Shown one piece after another: positions 58,956 to 64,000 of a stretch of 64,000 bases of DNA. How positions within the stretch are numbered: position 1 is the first letter of the stretch; every line of letters starts with the position of its first letter. The notes beneath the pieces were generated by a model. The model did no database searches. It was not told the DNA's origin and saw only the letters and a list, made by a program, of their open reading frames with translations. Source of the stretch: Microbacterium esteraromaticum (lineage in GTDB: Bacteria; Actinomycetota; Actinomycetes; Actinomycetales; Microbacteriaceae); contig NZ_FUKO01000019.1 of assembly GCF_900163815.1 (NCBI RefSeq), positions 248,001 through 312,000 on the forward strand, read 5' to 3'. The position numbers and the translations under genes are program-made.

Positions 58956-59720
58956 ATGGAACTGACGCGGACGGCATCCATCGCCTCGCACGTGCTGGTT
59001 CTCGGTGAGTGCGGCTCGACGAACGCAGAACTGCGTGGCAGGGGAGCGGATGCGGCGGCCTGGCCGCATCTTTCGGTGCTGCTCACCGACAGTCAGACCG
59101 CTGGTCGGGGTCGGCTGGATCGGCAGTGGACCACTCCGCCGGGTACGGCGCTCGCCGTCTCGGTGCTGCTTCGCGAACTTCCTGCAGAGATGGAGGCGCG
59201 CGGCTGGCTTCCGCTCGCAGCTGGAGTCGCAATGACCGGTGCCGTCGCAGACCAGCTGCCCGGGCGAGACGTGGGGCTCAAATGGCCCAACGACGTGCTC
59301 GTCGAGGGGGACAAGATCTGCGGCATCCTCGCGGAGGTCGCGGGGGATGCCGTGATAATCGGCACCGGCGTCAACACGGCGATGACGGCCCCGCAGCTGC
59401 CGGTGCCCACGGCGACTTCGTTCGCGGTACTCGGCGTCGAGGTGGACGTCGACCGGCTGCTCGCGGACTACCTGATTCGTCTCGACGGTTTCGTGCGCGC
59501 GCTGCGAGGCGAAGAGGACGCCGTCGCCTCGGACCTGCATGCTGCAGCCGTGGCGTGCTGTGTGACCCTGGGGCAGCAGGTGAACGTCTCGCTGCCGGAC
59601 GGCAGCATCCTCAGCGGACGAGCCCAGCGCCTCGCTGATGACGGCCGCCTCGTCGTCGATGACGGCACCGAAGAGCACATCATCTCCGCCGGTGACGTCG
59701 TCCACGCGCGACTCGCCTGA
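58956..59720 (+). CDS. birA: Biotin--[acetyl-CoA-carboxylase] ligase
   Basis: 254 residues without the N-terminal DNA-binding domain (class I ligase). GECGSTNAELR, TDSQTAGRGRLDRQW (biotinyl-AMP loop), GLKWPNDVLVEGDKICGILAE and a C-terminal SH3-like domain are present. It biotinylates acyl-CoA carboxylases. The following order PH protein-purK-purE matches the birA region I recall in mycobacteria. ATG is directly after the previous stop, with GAGGA just upstream. Confidence 0.96.
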   Translation: MELTRTASIASHVLVLGECGSTNAELRGRGADAAAWPHLSVLLTDSQTAGRGRLDRQWTTPPGTALAVSVLLRELPAEMEARGWLPLAAGVAMTGAVADQLPGRDVGLKWPNDVLVEGDKICGILAEVAGDAVIIGTGVNTAMTAPQLPVPTATSFAVLGVEVDVDRLLADYLIRLDGFVRALRGEEDAVASDLHAAAVACCVTLGQQVNVSLPDGSILSGRAQRLADDGRLVVDDGTEEHIISAGDVVHARLA

Positions 59721-59722
59721 CT

Positions 59723-59790
59723 TCCCGGAGCCACCTACTGGGTCCCGGAGCCACCTACTGGGTCCCTGCGCCTGTCGAAGGGTGCTGCCC
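59723..59790. repeat. 20-bp tandem duplication and REP-like element after birA
   Basis: TCCCGGAGCCACCTACTGGG occurs at 59723-59742 and again at 59743-59762. Next comes GGTCCCTGCGCCTGTCGAAG (59761-59780), then GGTGC. This resembles the dispersed REP element GGTCCCTGAGC.TGTCGAAGGGACC found in many Actinobacteria and other genomes. The arms are degenerate here, so it is probably a decayed copy. Confidence 0.65.
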
Positions 59791-59835
59791 AACCCGAAGG
59801 ACGGCGCGCCGACCATTGTTCCTACATCGCGCAGG

Positions 59836-59841
59836 CACAAT
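59836..59841 (+). promoter_or_regulatory. Possible leaderless -10 of the PH-domain gene
   Basis: CACAAT, 6 nt before GTG 59848. Confidence 0.4.
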
Positions 59842-59847
59842 GAAGGT

Positions 59848-60390
59848 GTGACCCAACCCATGACTCTGGGAGGACGGCCGATGATGCCGCCCCCGGGCGC
59901 TCCCGTCGAGGAGCTTCTGGTGGCGCGGTTCCGCGGGCATGCGCGCCGGCTGTTCTGGTCGGCGCTGGTGATGATCGGCGTGTGCGGAGCGACAGCGTTC
60001 TTCTACGACAACCTGCCGACTGGTTTCGAGAACTGGATGCTGCTCGCCGCTGCCGCGTTCGTCGTGATGCTGCTGGTCGTCTTTCCGTTTCTCGTATGGT
60101 TGTCGCGCACGTACACGGTGACCACACGACGTGTGATCGTGCGCGATGGTCTTGGCGCGCGCCGCCGACGCGAGCTGTCGCACACCCGTGGGTATTCCAT
60201 CGCCGTTCGTCGCGGGCTCTTCCAGCGGATGTGGGGTGCTGGCACGATCGCACTGAGCAACGGCGTCGATGCGCCGCTGCGCCTGTTAAATGTGCCGAAT
60301 GCCAGTCTCGTGCACGAGGTTCTCGCTGATCAGATCGAAGTGAATCAGATCCTCGCGCACCGCGACGAGCACTCCAACTTCTCCGCGTGA
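59848..60390 (+). CDS. PH domain-containing membrane protein (birA-purK neighbour)
   Basis: 180 residues from GTG 59848; earlier frame is intergenic. Two membrane helices (about 33-54 and 62-82) are followed by a bPH2-type domain: TYTVTTRRVIVRDGLGARRRRELSHTRGYSIAVRRG and GAGTIALSNG. Its position between birA and purK is conserved in Actinobacteria (Rv3278c-like). Function unknown. Confidence 0.86.
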   Translation: MTQPMTLGGRPMMPPPGAPVEELLVARFRGHARRLFWSALVMIGVCGATAFFYDNLPTGFENWMLLAAAAFVVMLLVVFPFLVWLSRTYTVTTRRVIVRDGLGARRRRELSHTRGYSIAVRRGLFQRMWGAGTIALSNGVDAPLRLLNVPNASLVHEVLADQIEVNQILAHRDEHSNFSA

Positions 60391-60453
60391 GCACGGCCCG
60401 GTGATCCTGCGTCGCCGAGTGCGCGAGAATAGGTCTGACGAAAGGGGTCGCGG

Positions 60454-61578
60454 ATGACGGTGCGCGTAGGCGTGATCGGCGGAGGACAGCTCGCCAGGAT
60501 GATGATTGCTCCGGCGGTGGAACTCGGCATCGAGTTGCGGGTTCTCGCTGAAGGCGAAGGCATGTCCGCGCAGCTGGCTGCCACGGCCATCGGCGACTAT
60601 CGCGACCTGGAGATCGTTCGCGAGTTCGTGCGCGGCGTGGATGTCGTCACGTTCGACCATGAGCATGTGCCGCAGGAGATCATGCGGGCGCTCGTCGCGG
60701 ACGGCGTGCAGGTGCATCCAGGACCGGATGCCCTGCAGTACGCGCAGGACAAAATCGTCATGCGTGCGCGCCTGGCCGAGCTGGGGGTTCCGCAGCCGGA
60801 TTGGGCAGCCGTGCAGAACGCCGACCAGCTGCAGGCGTTCATCGACGATCACGGCGGTGGAGCCGTCGTCAAGACGCCACGTGGCGGGTACGACGGCAAG
60901 GGTGTGCGCGTGGTGCGTGCCGGCACGGATGCCGCCGACTGGCTCGCCGAGCTTGCGGAAGGCGATGCCCTGCTGGTCGAGGAGCTGGTCTCGTTCACTC
61001 GTGAGCTCGCGCAGCAGATCGCGCGGCGCCCGAACGGCGACATGATCGCGTATCCCGTCGTGGAGACCATGCAGCGCGACGGTGTGTGCGCTGAGGTCAT
61101 CGCGCCGGCGCCGGCGACAAGCGGACGACTCGTGCAGGTCGCCGAGCAGATCGGCTGCCAGATCGCGGCGGGGGTCGGGGTCACCGGGATGCTGGCTGTC
61201 GAGCTGTTCGAGACCGACGACGAGCGCATTCTCGTCAATGAGCTGGCGATGCGCCCGCACAACAGCGGCCACTGGAGCCAGGACGGCTCGGTCACCGGTC
61301 AGTTCGAGCAGCACCTGCGCGCTGTCGCGGACCTGCCGCTCGGTCGCACCGAGCCGCGCTCGCCGTGGACGGTGATGGTGAACATCCTCGGTGGCCCGCT
61401 CGATGGGGCACTGGAGGATCGCTTCGCACAGGCGATGGCCGAGTATCCGGAAGCAAAGATCCACACTTACGGCAAAGCACCGCGCCCCGGCCGCAAGGTC
61501 GGTCATGTCAACGTCACCGGGGATGTCCTCGATGATGTCGTCTATGTCGCGCGTGCCGCGGCTGCGCACTTCGACTGA
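60454..61578 (+). CDS. purK: 5-(carboxyamino)imidazole ribonucleotide synthase
   Basis: 374 residues, ATP-grasp. GVIGGGQLARMM near the N-terminus, DVVTFDHEHV, KTPRGGYDGKGVRVV, and NELAMRPHNSGHW near the metal site. It carboxylates AIR to N5-CAIR using ATP and bicarbonate in purine synthesis; PurE next door rearranges the product. AAAGGGG lies about 10 bases before the ATG. Confidence 0.97.
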   Translation: MTVRVGVIGGGQLARMMIAPAVELGIELRVLAEGEGMSAQLAATAIGDYRDLEIVREFVRGVDVVTFDHEHVPQEIMRALVADGVQVHPGPDALQYAQDKIVMRARLAELGVPQPDWAAVQNADQLQAFIDDHGGGAVVKTPRGGYDGKGVRVVRAGTDAADWLAELAEGDALLVEELVSFTRELAQQIARRPNGDMIAYPVVETMQRDGVCAEVIAPAPATSGRLVQVAEQIGCQIAAGVGVTGMLAVELFETDDERILVNELAMRPHNSGHWSQDGSVTGQFEQHLRAVADLPLGRTEPRSPWTVMVNILGGPLDGALEDRFAQAMAEYPEAKIHTYGKAPRPGRKVGHVNVTGDVLDDVVYVARAAAAHFD

Positions 61579-61622
61579 ACGCTCGGGGCGTGCCGTTGCG
61601 ACGTTCTCCCAGCGGCGGGCCG

Positions 61623-61628
61623 TAGCCT
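61623..61628 (+). promoter_or_regulatory. Leaderless -10 of purE
   Basis: TAGCCT, 6 nt before GTG 61635, so purE may be made both from purK read-through and alone. Confidence 0.6.
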
Positions 61629-61634
61629 GTCAAG

Positions 61635-62150
61635 GTGACTGAGCCACTGCACTCCTCGAGCGCGCCCCTGGTCGGTGTCGTGATGGGTTCCGACTCCGAT
61701 TGGCGGGTCATGAGCGACGCCTCCCAGGCGCTCTCCGACTTCGGCATCCCGCATGAGGTCGAGGTCGTCTCGGCACATCGCACGCCGGAGAAGCTCATGG
61801 CCTACGGCCGCGAGGCGCGCGGGCGCGGCATCCGAGTGATCATCGCCGGCGCCGGCGGAGCCGCGCACCTGCCGGGGATGCTGGCATCCGTCACTGCGCT
61901 CCCTGTTATCGGCGTGCCCGTCCCGCTGGCATACCTCGACGGCATGGACTCGCTGCTGTCGATCGTGCAGATGCCCGCCGGTATTCCGGTGGCGACGGTC
62001 TCCATCGGCGGGGCACGCAACGCGGGGCTTCTGGCCGCGCGCATCCTTGCTACCTCCGATGCCGGTCTCGCCGATCAGGTCGAGGCATACGCAGACGAAC
62101 TCGAAGCGCAGGTGGAGCAGAAGAACCAGCGGTTGAAGGACTCGCTGTGA
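61635..62150 (+). CDS. purE: N5-carboxyaminoimidazole ribonucleotide mutase
   Basis: 171 residues, class I Pur[25 protein letters not shown] and [13 protein letters not shown] are the substrate loop motifs. It moves the carboxylate of N5-CAIR to CAIR. GTG start. Its stop overlaps the LCP gene by 4 nt (GTGA), coupling purine synthesis to an envelope gene, perhaps by position only. Confidence 0.97.
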   Translation: MTEPLHSSSAPLVGVVMGSDSDWRVMSDASQALSDFGIPHEVEVVSAHRTPEKLMAYGREARGRGIRVIIAGAGGAAHLPGMLASVTALPVIGVPVPLAYLDGMDSLLSIVQMPAGIPVATVSIGGARNAGLLAARILATSDAGLADQVEAYADELEAQVEQKNQRLKDSL

Positions 62151-63598
62151 TCTTGGCGGCTCCGCGCGCCTCCTCAGAGCGCGCGCGCCCGCTCGTCGAG
62201 ACGAAACCGCTGCGACACCCGGATGCTGCTGATCCTGCGCTGATGGGACGGCGCGCGTGGTGGCTGGTCGTGTGGAACGTACTCGTACCGGGCTCCGCGC
62301 AGGTGCTGGCCGGAAATCGTCGACTCGGCCGCTTCGGGCTCGGTGCGACGTTGCTGGGCTGGTTCTTGATCGTCGTCGCCGCAGGGCTCGGCCTTTTCGC
62401 ACGCGGCGTGCTGGTGTCGATCTTCACCGGCGCACTCTCGTGGATCGTGCTGACGCTCGTGCAACTGCTGCTGATCGGCTACGCCGTGCTGTGGGTCGTG
62501 CTGACCATCGATACGGTGCGGCTGGTGCGGCTGGTGAAGGTGCCGCCGATCTCGCGGTGGGCCGTACCAGTGGCATCCGTGCTCGTGCTCGCGCTCATCG
62601 GATCAGGAGCCGTCTACGGATCGACGGTCGCCGCGTCGAGCCGGGGGGCGCTCGGCACGATCTTCGGAAACAGCGGGCCGAGCCTGCCGCCCAGCGACGG
62701 CTATTACAACATCCTGCTCCTGGGTGCGGACAGCGGCGACGGACGCGACTCGATGCGTTTCGACAGCATCTCGGTCGTGTCAGTGAATGCCGCCAGCGGA
62801 GCGGTGACGATCACCGGCATCCCGCGCGAGCTTCCGCACGCACCGTTCAGCGAGGGCAGCCCTATGCGCGAGCTGTACCCGGATGGGTTCCAGGGACACT
62901 CCAGCGACACCTGCGGTTGGAATCCGTGGATGAACCTCGTGCGCTATGCGGCCGAGGTGTGCCGTGAGGACGAAGGTGCCAGCCTGTATCCGGATGCCGC
63001 CGCGCACGGTTCCGCCCCCGGCATCGAAGCCACGAAGGACGCCGCGGAGGGCGTGCTGGGCATTGAGATCCCGTACTACGTGTTCGTCGACATGAACGGG
63101 TTCGCGCAACTCGTCGATGCGCTCGGTGGTGTGCAGATCGAGGTGACTGAGCGGCTGCCGAAGGGTGGCGGACCGGCATACAAGGATCAGCCTGCCGCGG
63201 ACTGGGCGATCGGCTGGATCGAACCCGGACTGCAGCACATGGATGGCGATACCGCGCAGTGGTACGCGCGGTCACGTTATACGACCAGCGACTGGGACCG
63301 CATGAAGCGTCAGCGCGAGCTTCAGGTCGCGATTCTCGACCAGTTCACGCCGGAGAACGTGCTGGCGCGGTTCAACGAGCTCGCATCTGCCGGCACGGTG
63401 CTGATCGACACAGATCTGCCCAAGGACAAGCTGCCGGAGTTCTTCGACCTGATGCTGAAGGCGAAGAAGCAGAAGGTGACGCAGATCGAGTTGACGCCCG
63501 ACAACGGCGTCAGCGAGACGGACCCGGACTACGGGGTGATCCATGAAATGGTGGCTGTGGCGCTGCATCCGCCCAAGAAGGAGACTCCAGCCGAATGA
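62147..63598 (+). CDS. LCP (LytR-CpsA-Psr) family cell-wall polymer ligase
   Basis: 483 residues. Three membrane helices at about 38-60, 63-87 and 95-118, and a further one at about 139-157, precede the extracellular LCP domain (about 180-440): [54 protein letters not shown] and [26 protein letters not shown], with the conserved Arg and Asp pyrophosphate-binding residues. LCP proteins attach teichoic acid or arabinogalactan-type polymers from polyprenyl carriers to peptidoglycan. Probably the ligase for the CDP-glycerol polymer made by the cluster upstream. Confidence 0.94.
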   Translation: MILAAPRASSERARPLVETKPLRHPDAADPALMGRRAWWLVVWNVLVPGSAQVLAGNRRLGRFGLGATLLGWFLIVVAAGLGLFARGVLVSIFTGALSWIVLTLVQLLLIGYAVLWVVLTIDTVRLVRLVKVPPISRWAVPVASVLVLALIGSGAVYGSTVAASSRGALGTIFGNSGPSLPPSDGYYNILLLGADSGDGRDSMRFDSISVVSVNAASGAVTITGIPRELPHAPFSEGSPMRELYPDGFQGHSSDTCGWNPWMNLVRYAAEVCREDEGASLYPDAAAHGSAPGIEATKDAAEGVLGIEIPYYVFVDMNGFAQLVDALGGVQIEVTERLPKGGGPAYKDQPAADWAIGWIEPGLQHMDGDTAQWYARSRYTTSDWDRMKRQRELQVAILDQFTPENVLARFNELASAGTVLIDTDLPKDKLPEFFDLMLKAKKQKVTQIELTPDNGVSETDPDYGVIHEMVAVALHPPKKETPAE

Positions 63599-63644
63599 GG
63601 GATGCTGATCGGCCCCGCCTCGGGGCGATCGTCGCCGCCGCCGC

Positions 63645-63650
63645 TACGCT
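63645..63650 (+). promoter_or_regulatory. Leaderless -10 of the last gene
   Basis: TACGCT, 6 nt before ATG 63657. Confidence 0.6.
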
Positions 63651-63656
63651 GATTTC

Positions 63657-64000
63657 ATGAGTGTGCAGCTGCGGATCGTGCTCGATCAGGCGGTACAGGT
63701 CGTCGACGCTGATCAGGCCAGAGCCGCGATGTCGTTGGCGGCTGGGTTGGTCGCGACGGCCCCGCGCGGATGCGTCGTTTCCGCGTTGACGCCCACGGGC
63801 GCTGACCTTCAGATTCCTGGTCTACAGAATGTGCGAGCCCTACACCTCGCGCGACGTGAACTCGCGGCGGCCTGGCAGGTGGGACTCGCACCTGGGGTCG
63901 GTGGCGGATTGATCCATGCGCCGAGTCTGATGGCGCCACTGGTGAAACATGATCGTGCGCACGACAGCGACCAGACGACCGTCACGGTGTGGGATCTGCG
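63657..64000 (+). CDS. Glycosyltransferase, N-terminal part (cut by window edge)
   Basis: 114 complete codons, open to the right edge. LRIVLDQAVQVVD, then RRELAAAWQVGLAPGVGGGLIHAPSLMAPL and TVTVWDLR resemble the N-terminal domain of actinobacterial GT-B (family 1/4) glycosyltransferases that follow LCP genes. The donor-binding half is outside the window. Likely envelope glycan synthesis. Confidence 0.72.
   Translation, partial: MSVQLRIVLDQAVQVVDADQARAAMSLAAGLVATAPRGCVVSALTPTGADLQIPGLQNVRALHLARRELAAAWQVGLAPGVGGGLIHAPSLMAPLVKHDRAHDSDQTTVTVWDL

Overview
The window is a high-G+C, densely coded actinobacterial chromosome segment. GTG starts are frequent, and the gene content is housekeeping: the succinylase branch of diaminopimelate synthesis (dapC, dapD, dapE), TatB, AdnAB, LCP and CDP-glycerol polymer enzymes. 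Codon and motif style (very common GGATGC/GCATCC, leaderless TAnnnT promoters) and gene order point to Microbacteriaceae, probably Microbacterium or a close relative. The genus is an inference. I see no prophage, transposase, integrase, CRISPR array or toxin-antitoxin pair.

Layout. 1-4.1 kb: end of an oligopeptide ABC ATPase, a PH-domain protein, a CPBP protease and typA. 4.1-7.4 kb: a cell-wall transglycosylase behind a structured leader, then an XRE-cupin regulator divergent from azlCD. 7.4-15.8 kb: ferredoxin, dapC, gltA, a DEAD-box helicase, dapD divergent from dapE, and a GT-C mannosyltransferase. 15.9-23.8 kb: DUF3117, an O-methyltransferase, tatB, an mgtE-like/DUF1003/mrp operon, a stress protein operon and a DUF222-HNH nuclease. 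23.9-32.2 kb: HAD, MerR, pepP plus a 53-residue membrane peptide, an EEP nuclease, a PHP phosphoesterase, a second DEAD-box helicase, a ferritin-like protein and DUF3107.

32.3-49.6 kb is a repair and quality-control block: adnA-adnB, a degenerate kinase-like protein, nudC-uvrD2, an E1/TOMM-like protein, DUF2342, a PDZ-Lon protease and UPF0182. Together with the helicase, ferritin-like and DUF3107 genes before it, this block follows the order I recall for Mycobacterium tuberculosis Rv3211 to Rv3193c. An initiator tRNA follows. 49.9-64 kb: nitrilase, aminotransferase, HtrA, three CDP-glycerol polymerases with a GT2, birA, a PH protein, purK, purE, an LCP protein and the start of a glycosyltransferase. 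The last third is largely envelope polymer assembly (TagF-like enzymes, GT2, LCP ligase) joined to the common birA-PH-purK-purE order.

The strongest unexplained signal is regulatory. At least fourteen genes have a TAnnnT hexamer exactly 6 nt before the start codon, which puts the transcription start on the start codon (leaderless mRNA); three more have a 7-nt gap. Against that background, genes with long leaders stand out: gltA (a possible three-way junction), both DEAD-box helicases and the transglycosylase. No clearly new multi-gene system was found. The best candidates for new biology are these leaders, the pseudokinase between adnB and nudC, and the orphan TOMM-like gene that overlaps uvrD2 antisense.
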